A stretch of DNA of 64,000 bases from Agapanthus africanus (GCA_030015575.1 CM057350.1:523024959-523088958), one strand, 5' to 3'. Positions 35,042 to 46,124 are shown, numbered from the stretch's first letter. Notes: generated by a model from the sequence alone, not told the origin. A program made the numbers and translations.

Positions 35042-37048
35042 TGTAAGCCGATGTCGCACATCCCGCGGTTCGCGGGGAGGAGGAATTTTCAAAAAATGGT
35101 AATGTTTGACTACGCAACACCGGCTAAACTCCAGGATCTATTCGATAACCTTAACTAACAACTAACTATGGAGGTTTATCTATTATGGTAGAATATTATA
35201 CCTCTAAGATATGGTCCTTCAGGTCTTCTAGTGCTCCTTTCCAAGGCTCCTCGGTGATCGGATAACGAAATATCTATCGGCCTCCTTGCGTTAAAGATGA
35301 TCCACCATGAGAGAATGTGCTCCAAGCTCCAACCTCTAAATAAGGTAACTAAGGTAGATGGTTCGCTAATCCAACTATTCTAGGAGATGTAAAGAGTGCT
35401 AATGGATTGTAGTGTCTCACTAATTCCTATGGCTCACAACACATGTGAAGGATTAGAGTTTAGTCTTGAGGTAGAAGGAGATGGAGAAACTTAAGAGAGA
35501 GAATGAGGAGAAGAAAATGAACCATCATCAAAATAGCTAAGTGTGCAGAATGGCTAAAATATCATACACTCACTCATTGAGCCATGGAATAAAACACAAT
35601 AGAATATAGATCCTATGCCTCAATAGTGAGTTAAGATGAATATAATAAACATAATAGCCATGCTTCACCATGCCACACAAGTCTCCTCCAATATCCACCT
35701 CATTAATCCATTTAGGAAAATGGATAATACAAATAATGATGTGGCTCCTTATAGAAGCATGCCTTGACAAATTACAAGAATTCCCCTCACCGTATATACA
35801 TACTCGTATCCGTATTCTGAAAAATACGGATATACAGAGATGATAACAATCCAATAATACAATACTAGGATCCGGCTTAAACCAAAGCCCACCAGTATTG
35901 TCTGCCCGATCAGCATCCGTGTACAAGTACCCGTATGTGATCGAAGCCCTGCTGTAAAAACCATGCAGTGCCTACATCAATTGCCTAAAGCAGGAAAACC
36001 CTCTGTGTGGGACTCTAAAGACTCGACAGTACGCTGGCAGTGGGTTTAACCATAAGCCGTCAGTGGTACTAGCTGCATGTAACGGCTACCCAGGTATCTG
36101 TCGATAAGAAGGACGATGAGCAAGCTCATCCGAACTCCTACTGAGCTTATCTATGAAAATCTCCGTACAGTCTGGTCTGTTCATCTAAGAACTCGCATAT
36201 CCTCCTAGGGGGATGGTAAACGTCAGACCCCTAACAACGTGATAAGTCGTGTCGGAGGAGAGCCCAATACACCATGAGAAAATACTGGAGTAGCTTACCG
36301 GTATTTCTCAACTGCCATGGCCAGGGAATTTGTGTAATGGCTTTCCGAACACTGCGCGATATCAACCTCCAATACCGGGAGAGACGAATCCTATATGATC
36401 GCTACTGTCTCCAAGTGCTTCGGGACTACACCCAACTACTACTTGTTTGCAAGACTCCTTTGAGCGTGGTAGGGTAGTAATAATAGTGCAGTGGGAACAC
36501 ACTCGAGACGAAATAATGATGGCAAGTTAATGGACTAAGCTGTACTCATGCCACCTGGGAACTGCTACCTGACGATAGGTATAATACCAACCAGCAGTTC
36601 CCGACGTGTCCTGTCCAGTGTAACTCATAACCTAATGAGCACCTGCATACCATCTCCAGTTGTCGTATTAATGGCTGTGGGACAGACCATATCCCCTGCT
36701 GGGATGAGAAGCGTATACACTAGTCTACTCCGGAGTATCGATGCCCCGTCTCGATAATCCAATGATTAGGGACCTATATAAGGATGTGCTTATAGAATAC
36801 CCAGCCCCCACAAGTGTGACTGCCATCACAACGCTGGTAGTCAAGCAAAGATCCTAAGGGCTCTACCAATATGTATAAGCGATATGCTAAAAAAACACAT
36901 TCACATATTGAGGTAGAATCAAACCAGGTAGCATACTACCATTTTGAGCAAGACGGTTACTATAACTGTGAAGTATCCCAAACTTCCAATATGTAATATA
37001 CAATCCGGTATGATACAATAATGTCCTCTAGGGCATATATCACTGACA
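35042..37048 (-). mobile_element. Solo LTR F (copia)
   Basis: 2007 bp, flanked by GTTAG at 35037-35041 and 37049-37053. On the plus strand it runs from TGTAAGCCGATG to ACTGACA. It contains the shared blocks ATACTAGGATCCGGCTTAAACC and GGGACTCTAAAGACTCGACA. No internal region or second LTR is attached. A matched target duplication around a single LTR indicates recombination between the two LTRs of a former element. It most resembles the LTRs of E. Confidence 0.92.
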
Positions 37049-38309
37049 GTTAGATGTTATAAGTGAGTGCTTAGATGTTACAGGCAACTGTCATGCATTT
37101 TCTTCTAAACAAAAATCAAGTTAAATAAAGACAAACCCGCTCATAATGGCTAGAGTATCAACAGATGCTTGCATTTGAATGGCTTTGTCGTTCGTCTCTT
37201 GATGGATACAAACCATATTTATATAGTCATCTTCGATTATCATCCTAACCATATGATCTCCATATTTCTCCATTTTGTATGAAAGTTTTAATTTATCAAC
37301 CGGTATATCAAGTTGAAACGAGATTGTTCTTTTCAATTAGATCCATATTGTCGTCTTCGAGATGGTCAAGACCGAACCTTTCCCATTGGATCCACACACA
37401 AAACACATTAACGTCCAAGTTTGGTCCATCCATAATGAGCAAAAGAGTAAATGAAGATTTATGTTGTTGGGGTAGTAAATGAAAGTAGAGTAAATGAGAG
37501 AAGATAATGGATAATGTAGAAAATGAATATGATAATTCTTATTCTGCTGGAAACATAAGGTTTTTGGGAGACAAAGTGGAGAATTTGGAGGGAAAATGGC
37601 TAGGTTAGAGTATTTAATGCTCAGTTATTTAAGAAAAAAATTAACAAAACACAATTCAGGATAGATGTTACAAGCAACCTGATAGAAATTATAGGCAATT
37701 GAAAATCAGATTTTTTCCTCCAAAAATGCAGCTGTCAACTTGTACTTGGACACATGGGTCTCTAAGGGCATTCTTGGGGTATACTAAAATACATATGACT
37801 ATTTTTATTGTATGGAATAAGTGATGGGCCTAGGGTTTTTTCACATGATGAAAAGACCAAGAGACTTTTTGACTGGGCTTTTAAAAAATTTACCCAAAAA
37901 TAAATGGAATTCCTGATTTTGAAATCAAATACATCTTATATTTTATTAGTTTAGATTGTTACTATTAATTTAATATCTTAAAAAGATTTCAGAAGATTTC
38001 AAAAGTTAGTTATGGTTTCCTAAATGTTTTTTATTGGACATGTATAATTATTTTTACTTGGTTAAAGACCCTAGATTTCTTTTCATTAATTCATTTTCTA
38101 GTAAGTAGGGTATCTTGCAATACTTTTTCCTTCAAAATAAAGAATGACCATAGGTTTCAAATTTTAGAACTATAAAAGCTTAGTTATGTTTAAACGTATT
38201 TTTTCTATACTTTTACGGTTATTGATTATTAAAGATTTTCTCTTATCAAAGAAGATGATGTGGACCATCTTAGAACCAATAATTTATCTCATTTGAAATG
38301 GGTTTAAAT
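37049..38309 (-). pseudogene. Degenerate region with a possible MULE N-terminal fragment
   Basis: On the minus strand an ATG near 37435 opens MDGPNLDVNVFCVWIQWERF and continues to a stop after about 40 codons. An overlapping frame (37121-37336, no ATG) reads ISFQLDIPVDKLKLSYKMEK and IIEDDYINMVCIHQ. The spacing resembles the N-terminal PB1-like domain of plant Mutator-like transposases, but this is a weak impression. Minisatellite-like units lie at 37054-37092 and 37670-37705. From about 37710 to 38309 I see only AT-rich sequence with no gene. Confidence 0.25.
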
Positions 38310-41055
38310 CCCCAGATTTCAAAAGTAGTAGTTTTTGTAGGGTTACTAGGCACACTCAAGAGGTTCCACAAGGCATCAACCATGCCAAATTAAAATTTTA
38401 CGGTGCCGAGAAACCCTAATATAGATCGTTAACTAGAAGTTAAGGCGAAAAGCAAGCAAGTAAACAACTTTATTGATAAGTGAAAGGGATTACAACCTTT
38501 GTAGATCCGCTCCTCCATTTCTTTAGCTCCGAGATGACGTCCCTCCGCTGCGATCATCGGGTTCTGGACTCTTGCGATGGTTTCGTCGGAGAAATGATCG
38601 GGCTAGGTCATTTACTTTGAGGCCGAAGATGATATACGTCGGGGAGACTCAAACTCAAGCTATTCCTTCACTTGGTCAAAAACTTTGTGAAGAGAACACC
38701 CTATACTACATGGCAAGTAGTAGAGGATGAAGAAATAGGAAGTGGGTTCACTTTAGAATTGGATTTCTCACTCTTTTTCTCATGATGCCATTGGAGCTAG
38801 CAAGCTTTTTCAAGCTTGATGAAGATGAAGAAGAAGAAAAGAATTATATCAATCATTTCCAAAATGAAACTTATCCAATATATGATGGGACCATGGTTGA
38901 GTTAAGCCCTCATGCTTAACTCATGTAGAGATTTAACCAAACCATTAGGTTAAGGGTTGGGTTAACTAATATCCTACACAAATGACAAAAGGGTTGACTT
39001 TGTCAATGTTTATCAAGCTTCATGAAGCTTGATAACTTTTACCAAAGTCTCAATTCTTTTGTTATTTGCTAGGAAAATAGTAAACCCTAATTTAACCTTG
39101 AGTTGGTTCAAGTCTCATACACACAACTTGTTTGTATCATCAAGCATGATACAAACATGTACACTTGCATATATCACATATAAACAATGTGCACATTCAA
39201 GTAAGAAAACAAATCTTAAGTGAACCAATACTAGTTAATGTAAAGTAATATATCAAATATATAATTATACATTAAATCATTAAATCAACACTTGATTTAA
39301 CGATCCGGTCATATCGCATATAACCGACTAATATCAACAGTAACAACTTATCGAATCAACACTTGATCCGATAACCCGCTATATCGCTTATAACCGATCA
39401 ATGTCACAAATCGCGAGAATAGAATACAGTATCACATACTGGTATTATTCTCGGTCCCGCACATATCTCATATGCGCTCCTATTTTGTTTCGCTTGAGCC
39501 AGGAAACCCCTGTGTAGGACTCTAAAGACTCGTCAATACGCCGGCAACAGGTGATGATCATATCAAACACCCACAAGCCGCAAGCGGTCTGCTAAACGTA
39601 ACGGCCACCCGGGTATTGAGCGATCAGAAGATCAACGAGCAAGCCCACTCACACTCCAGTGAATCCAACGAGTAACACTACCGTACAGTCCGGTCTGTTC
39701 GTCTGATATGTCGCATATCTCGTCTAGGGGTGGTGAACGTCAGACCACAAAAACTCGATAAGTTGTGTCGATATGAGACTCATAACGGGTCAAGAAACTA
39801 CTGGTAACACTTACCAGTAAATCTCTAAAGCAGCCTTGGCCAAGGACTTCCTGTTATAGCCAATCGAGCACTGCGCAACATCAACTCCCTATACCGGGAG
39901 AGACGAAACCCCTCCTATCGCTCATTGCCTCCATGTGACTCGGGACTGTACCCAAAAGCCACCTTTTTGCACGCCCTCTTGGACGTGGTATGATGGAAGT
40001 CAAAGCACAGTGGGAATCACACAAGATTCTATGACGATCTCGGGTCTACAGACTAACCTGTACCAGTGTCACCAGAGAACTGCTATCTGACGTAAGGTAT
40101 AATACCATCTGGGAGTTCTCGGCGAGTCCGTCCAGTGTACCCGTCTCCACTGAGCACCCGTATATCATCTCTGATGTCAAACACCAATGGATATGGGATC
40201 ATCCATCGCCCATCTATATGGGTCGAGAAGGTACACGCTAGTCTACTCTGGTATATCGATGCCCCGTCTCGATACACCCATGACTAGGGACTTTGAAGGA
40301 TGTACTTATGGACTACCATGTCCCCACTAGTATGATCCGCATCATAGTCCAGGTAGTCAAGTACACATCCTAAGGGCTTTACCAACATGTAACAGAGAGA
40401 CAATCAGTGTACACGTTAAGGTAAAGAATAACCAGATAGCATACTATCATATCGAGCAAGAAAGTCATCCCTATATATGTCCAAGCATCCACTACAATAT
40501 ACATCCTATGTATAGTAATAGCCTCTAGGGCATACATATAACTAACAGTTTTAAGTCCCTACACAAAAAATCTTGTGAAAACTCTCTAAACTCAAAGATT
40601 TTTTTGTTTTAGTTCTTATAAGATATTAACTAACTTGTTATGCTAATAATGTCTTTTGAGATAAAGTACTACTTTCGACTCTTAAAGTGTTACATTTGTC
40701 TTTTAAAATGCTGCATTTATCTTATAAAGCACTATATTTATGCTGAAATTACTATACTTATATTAAAATACTACATTTTACATGAAACTGTTACATTTAT
40801 TAATAAAATTACTACATATATTACATTTGACCTGTTTCAAAATAAATATAGTATTTTATAAGATAAATGTAGTAATTTAAAAGATAAATATAGCATTTTA
40901 AAAGATAAATGTAGTATTTTATACTAAAGGGCGTTATTAGCATAATATATTAGTAAATGTAGTATAAGAACTAAAGCAAATGAATGTTTTGAGTTTAGAG
41001 AGTTTTTCATAAGTTTTATGGCCTAGGGATTTAAACCTATTGCTTTTGAAAATTA
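38310..41055. mobile_element. AT-rich foldback (inverted-repeat) element, split by solo LTR G
   Basis: With G removed, the left arm (38310-38335 joined to 40553-40660) matches the reverse complement of about 40926-41055 over roughly 130 bases at about three quarters identity. Shared text is TTCAAAAG, AACTCTCTAAACTCAAA and TTTAGTTCTTATA. The centre (40660-40925) repeats a motif like TACATTTATCTTTTAAAA, then its inverse TTTTAAAAGATAAATGTA, so it also folds on itself. It has no coding capacity and resembles a MITE or foldback element. No terminal duplication was identified. Confidence 0.55.
38336..40547 (-). mobile_element. Solo LTR G (copia)
   Basis: 2212 bp, flanked by GTTTT at 38331-38335 and 40548-40552. 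On the plus strand it runs from TGTAGGGTTAC to ACTAACA. It is the same LTR family as A (1-614) and J (56704-58927), read in reverse. It lies inside an arm of the foldback element. No internal sequence is attached, so it is a recombined solo LTR. Confidence 0.92.
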
Positions 41056-41295
41056 GGGACTTTTTGCACCCAAGGTTTCATCGTTTTGATAGATAAGTAT
41101 CTAATAAGATTTTGTCAGCACTTCGTTTGCACTTAACTACCTATGTGTGATATATGAATGTGGTATAATATTTATTTTGTTATTACCATTGCTTTCGTTA
41201 AAAAAATGCTTGAGTGAAAGACATGCATTTATGTGCAACTCATGAAAACTTAGGTATTTATCTGTAAAATCTATGAAACCTTAGATATTTACGTG
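41056..41295. other. Unassigned AT-rich spacer
   Basis: Between the foldback element and the start of the Tat-like LTR I see no repeat, open frame or hairpin of note. Confidence 0.4.
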
Positions 41296-41586
41296 TGATG
41301 ATACTCATAAGTGGGGATTTCCCACATCACGACACGTAGTAGATGACGTGTCATCCATGTAAGCCTTCTAGATTCCTGTGGGCTATGGAGCTGGAATATG
41401 TATGATGCAATGGGGACATTTCTCGACGCCTCACCTCCACGGTAGCACCCGAACTTTTGAGGGCCTTCCCTGAGTACGTTCCCTCTTCGCCTAACCACCA
41501 GCCAATAGGTCGTCTCTGAGCAATCATAGAGCTGAGCTTTCTCAGCTTCCTTACTTGTCTTCGAGCTATCCTATAGCCGAAGTTCC
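41296..41586 (+). repeat. Possible Tat-type gypsy LTR, left part
   Basis: The text from TGATGATACTCATAAGTGG (41296) to the insertion point of element H continues at 51723. The joined stretch ends just before a primer-site-like sequence at 52214, followed by gag-like coding. I infer one LTR of about 780 bp split by H. The left boundary is uncertain because no second copy is in view. Confidence 0.4.
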
Positions 41587-43842
41587 TGTTAGTGTATATG
41601 CCCTAGAGGCCATTACTGTATCATACTAGTATGTATATTACTTGATGGAAGCTTGGGATATTCACAGTTGTACAGACAATCTTGCTCAGTATAGTAGTAT
41701 GCTACTTGGTTTGTCTCTGCTTTAATGTGTACATGTGTGTTTATTTATTATATCACCTATACGCATTAGTAGAGCCCTTAGGATCTTTGCTTGATTACCG
41801 GCGTTGTGATGGCGATCACACTCGTGGGGGCTGGGTAATCTACAAGCACATCCTTATACACGTCCCTAGTCGTGGGAGTATCGAGATAGGGCATCGATGC
41901 TCCGGAGTAGACTAGCGTATACGCTTCTCATCCCAGCACGGGAGACGGTCTGTCCCACAGCCGTCGGTACGTCGTACTTGAGATAGTATGCGGGTGCTCG
42001 TTAGGTTACGAGTACACTGGACAGGACTCGTCGGGAACTGATGGTTGGTATTATACCTATCGTCAGTTATCAGTTCCCAGGTGACATGAGTACAGCTTAG
42101 TCCGCTGACTTGACACTGTCACTTCGCCTCGAGTGTGTTCCCACTATTCTTTGATTGCTACCCTACCACGGCTCTACTGAGTCGTGCAAACAGGTAGTAG
42201 TTGGGAGCAGTCCCGAAGCACTTGGAGGCAGTGACGGTTAGACAGGATTCGTCTCTCCCGGTATTGGGGGTTGACATCGCGCTGTGTCTAGGAGAGCCAT
42301 TACACAAGTAGTCCCTGGCCAGGGCAAGCGAGATATACTGGTAGGTTCCAGTGTTATCTCAGGGTGTTCTGGGCTTCACTCCGACACGACTTGTACCGCT
42401 ATTAGGGGTCTGACGCTTGCCGCCCCCCTAGGCTCGACATGCGATGTATCAGACGAACAGACCGGACTGTACGGAGATTGTCGCATACAGACTCAGTAGG
42501 ATTTCGGATGAGTTTACCTCATCGACCTTCTTATCGAAATCTACCTGGGGACCGTTACGTACAGCTAGTGCCGCTTGCGGTCTGTGGTTAAACCCACTGC
42601 CAGCGTAGTGTCGAGTCTTTAGAGTCCCACATAGAGAGTTTCCCTGCACTGAGCGAAACGTGTAGAGGCCGTATGGTTTTACGGCAGGGCTGCGATCACT
42701 TACGTACACTTATGCGCGTATGGTGTTCGGGCAGGCAGTACTAGTAAGCTTTGGTTTAAGCCGGATCCTAGTATTGCACGGATGGATTTGTTTTGTCTTC
42801 TGTGCATCCGCATTCTACGGAATACGGATGCAGGTGTGTATGCACAGTTTTTCGGAGTGATGAAGGAGGAGGTGCCTCATTAGGGTTTTGGCAGTTGGTT
42901 CGGCCAAAACCGTTATGTGGCAGGCTCATTAGGGTTTTGACAGTTGATTCGGTCAAAACCATTTTGAGACGGACTCATTAGGGTTTTGACAGTTCGTTTG
43001 GTCAAAACCATTATGAGCCGCGAACATCATTTACTAATCCTATTAGTGATAATCTTATGATGGCTAATTGCATTGACCATTTAACCCCGTTGACCTCTCT
43101 TGACTTTGTTGACCGGTTGACCGGGTTGACCATTGACTTTCAAGAGGGTTCCACACTCTTCTTTTCTTTTCTTTTTTCTTTTGGATTATGATAATGGTCA
43201 TTTCAAAGTAGCCATCAACTTTATCTTGATGGGATTAGTAATGATGTTGTTTTGCATTATTTGCAACCATGGTTGTTTTTCTTTTGTATCATAATTTTAT
43301 TCTTATTCTCTCTCTTGAAATGAGAAGCTCCATGGTTGCTAGCAAGCTCCTTCTTCTTCCTCCTCTTGATTTCTCCTTTGATCTCATGTGTTGAGAGAAA
43401 AAGGATTCCACTTGACAAACACATCCATACATCTCCTCTACACATCCTAGGGCTTCTAGATTAGCAATCTCCTTGCCCTAGTTACCTCGGCTTGAGGTGG
43501 AGCTCGGTGTACATCTCTCGGGTGGATCGTCTTCGACTCAAGGAGGCCGCGGAGGTGACCAAAGTCCGGATCAACCATTGAGCAAGCAAAGAGAAGAACA
43601 ACAAGCAAAGAGAAGAACAACAAGAAGAGAAGAACAAAAAGAAGTGAAGAACAACAAGAAGAGAAGGAATTCAAGTTGAGGTATAACCCCTAACCGAGTA
43701 GATAACATCTCAAGTTAGGATGCTAGTGTATTGTTTAGCAAAGATCCGGCTTTTACGGTCCATGTTACCAAGTCCAGAAATTTTTTTGTTTTACCGTTTC
43801 CGCAACCCCGAAAGTACCGGGAGAAGTAACGCGGACCTAACA
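41587..43842 (+). repeat. 5' LTR of element H
   Basis: 2256 bp. Its first part is shared with the LTRs of E. Later parts are specific to H: a 49-bp triple repeat with W-boxes (42876-43137), a pyrimidine-rich stretch, and a GA-rich repeat (43582-43675) with two 19-bp units AAGCAAAGAGAAGAACAAC, where the 3' LTR has three. Confidence 0.95.
42876..43137 (+). promoter_or_regulatory. W-box-rich triple repeat in the LTR of element H
   Basis: Three 49-bp units start at 42876, 42925 and 42974. Each has CTCATTAGGGTTTTG, then CAGTT, then a (G/T)CAAAACC arm, so TTGAC and GTCAA face each other in units 2 and 3. Right after them seven TTGAC cores lie within 65 bp (43073-43137). TTGAC(C/T) is the core of the WRKY W-box, linked to defence and stress expression. 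The 3' LTR has the same array at about 50733-50995. Promoter function is inferred from motif density only. Confidence 0.5.
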
Positions 43843-43843
43843 G

Positions 43844-43856
43844 TGGTATCAGAGCC
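43844..43856 (+). promoter_or_regulatory. Primer binding site of element H
   Basis: TGGTATCAGAGCC one base after the LTR end, complementary to initiator Met tRNA. Confidence 0.95.
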
Positions 43857-44051
43857 AAACTAAACACACCCTAGCATGTTTGCAAAGTGTTTAGAACATC
43901 GACCGAACGAAAAACCGAAAAAACACCCCGGAAACCCTGGTTCTCTGCCGATTTTTTTCCTGCTCAAAAGATAATAAATCATGTCTCAAAAATCGGCTCA
44001 GGCTTTTGTTAGAACAGGCAAGAAAAATGATCGCACGAGTCGACCAACTCA

Positions 44052-44095
44052 CCGCGGTTCCACGGCAGAAGCTTGCTTCTGCCGCGGAACCGCGG
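44052..44095 (+). other. GC-rich leader hairpin of element H
   Basis: Arms 44052-44072 and 44075-44095 pair at 20 of 21 positions with a TT loop; the only mismatch is A44062 against C. Outer bases AACTC/GAGTT extend it after a bulge. It lies 195 nt after the primer site. Counterparts are in B, C, E and J. Confidence 0.8.
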
Positions 44096-45059
44096 CCGAG
44101 TTGACTCGGCCGTGGATCATTTTTGTTGCAGTTTGTTTCTGGTGGGTTTTTAAGATTTTTGGTATATGACTTTTCTGCCCAGATTTTCCAGAAAGAAAAA
44201 TTAGTTTTTGGGGCTTAAGAATCCGTATTTTTATTGGGTCGATGTTCTGTAGACTTTGGCTAAAGGTTATATCTGTGATGTTTTATGTGTATTGAACGTC
44301 TACTAATCGCTATACGTCGATTAGTGGGGGTTATACATATCTGTGATCTGTGATTGTTGTTGATGGTTTGTGTATATGAACTCGTTGGATTGTCGCGGAT
44401 GAATAGCCGGGATGGATGTGAGATGAGAGTTTCTTTTTTCTTTCATTCATGTAATAAATTTGTAAATTGATGTAATATTATTTGTATGGCCGCACAACCG
44501 GGTCGGGGTTGTAGCCGTCATTGTATAATTCTTTTTACTGTTTTTGCTCCTAGGATAGACCCATGGAGGGGGTGCACAAACTACCGGGTATCTCGAAGTG
44601 CCGAGTGGCCTACTCATGGCGTTGAGGATGGTTGCTTCGCTTCGGGTACTTGGCGGGTAGTTTGCCGCACCCGTAGGGGTCTTGGGTGGGGTATTGGCTA
44701 TTCATCGCGACCGTGTAATCCGCTTTTCGTTGCAGGCTCGAACGAATCGCGGGTTCCTAGTATATCCAAAGTGTTCATCTGTGATCTGGATTGGCTATCA
44801 TTGCAGTATATCTATATATAATAACTATTTAGGCGTTGCTTATGTTTTACAGCCGCGCTAGCCCAGCCCCCGCTCTGTCGTTAGTTAAGTAACCTAACGG
44901 GTGATGACGGGGCCCAGTGGCGAATGCGAATGGCATAAGCGTACGTCATATTTTGGTTGTTTTCTGCAATGGTAGGATTTAAATGATGGGACGCATTAAA
45001 AGAACAAATGCAAGAAAATAAACCTAAAAGACGTTGTTGGAACAATTTTTCAAAAAGCT

Positions 45060-45310
45060 GTTATTGCAAGGACGTTCATTTTTGTTTTGCATCGCGGTAT
45101 TCGGTAGTGAATGCCCAGCACCTTAGTCGACGAGGCAAGGGCCAAGATCCCTTCATCGGGAGTGACCCCTTGGACAAAAGTTTGCGTCAGAGTAATAACT
45201 TCACTATAGTCGATTATTCTTGCTTTGCGTCGAGGTATTCAGTTTGGGATATCCTGCATCTCATTCGACGGGGAAAGAGCCGAGATCCCTTCACAGGGAG
45301 TGACCTCTTT
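45060..45310 (+). repeat. Tandem duplication of about 140 bp in the leader of element H
   Basis: Two copies share TGTTTTGCATCGCGGTATTC-like text and CCCTTCA(T/C)(C/A)GGGAGTGACC. They correspond to the duplications in B, C and J. The 158-codon frame across it (45008-45484) is a by-product of the repeat. Confidence 0.65.
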
Positions 45311-45464
45311 AGCAAAAGTTTTCGCCACTATATTTTCAAAAAGGGTGCAATCATGTTCCTTCAACGATATCAAGTTCATTACGTTAACGGGTTTTTCACC
45401 AAAAACCCAGCCGTAGCCCTCCGTCGTTTCGGATTAATATTATTCAGTATTCGTGCTGCGTTTG

Positions 45465-45651
45465 TTGACCCAGTCAAGGCGTAGTGAACGGTAGCTAAAT
45501 AATATTTTTCTGTGGATTGCAAAAGTGATTGGTTAGGACAGTCGTGCGGCCTTGTTGACCTAGTCAAAGGCACGTACGGGTGGGTCTAATGCAATCAGGA
45601 TTATGACGGGTAGAACTTGTCTAACAGTTTGTGGCTTGTTGACCTAGTCAA
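45465..45651 (+). other. Three TTGAC stem-loops in the leader of element H
   Basis: TTGAC-CCA-GTCAA at 45465-45477 and TTGAC-CTA-GTCAA at 45555-45567 and 45639-45651. The stems equal those of C, E and J while the loops differ. Spacing is 90 and 84 nt. Confidence 0.75.
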
Positions 45652-46124
45652 GGTCATGAACCATTAGGGGCAAAAATCACATCGGGAGTTTCAAAAGAAC
45701 TGAAACTTGCAGATTTAGCATACCTTCTGGAGTGTGGTGACTAGAGTGGATTCTATCTAGGGTATCACACAATGACAGTTGGATCCCGATCCCACTGATG
45801 AGTTGGATTACTCTCGGGAGATTATTTCACTTAAACGATCAATGCTATAAACCTAGTAGGTGTCTAGAAAGGTGTTAGCGGGGCTACGCCCCCAGGGAAA
45901 AGAGGTTCTTGAATTAAGGAACTTCACAAAAGCGTTGGAAAACCTCCCTCGAAGTACCGACACTAGCCTGGCTGAAAGGTTAAGCAAGTATTGTGACGTG
46001 AATTAAAACCCGGCTAGTTCTTCTTTTAAAAAGGTTTTAAGAAGAATTTGAGTAAACAGTGGGAGACATCCTGGTTAGATAAATTAATAAACCAATCTAA
46101 TCTTGCAAGAGCATACGCTGAGTG

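Noticed and set aside
40640..40861. A 73-codon frame rich in Y, I, L and C.
   Set aside because: Product of the AT-rich core of the foldback element.
41682..41915. A 77-codon frame repeated in several LTRs (also 49539-49772 and 21325-21558).
   Set aside because: It recurs because the LTR recurs, has no ATG at its start, and is lost in other LTR families.
44486..44821. A leader open frame in H (MAAQPGRGCSRH...) that matches one in E (26612-26845, minus).
   Set aside because: The similarity follows shared leader nucleotides and ends where the leaders diverge; C and J do not keep the frame. No sign of coding constraint.
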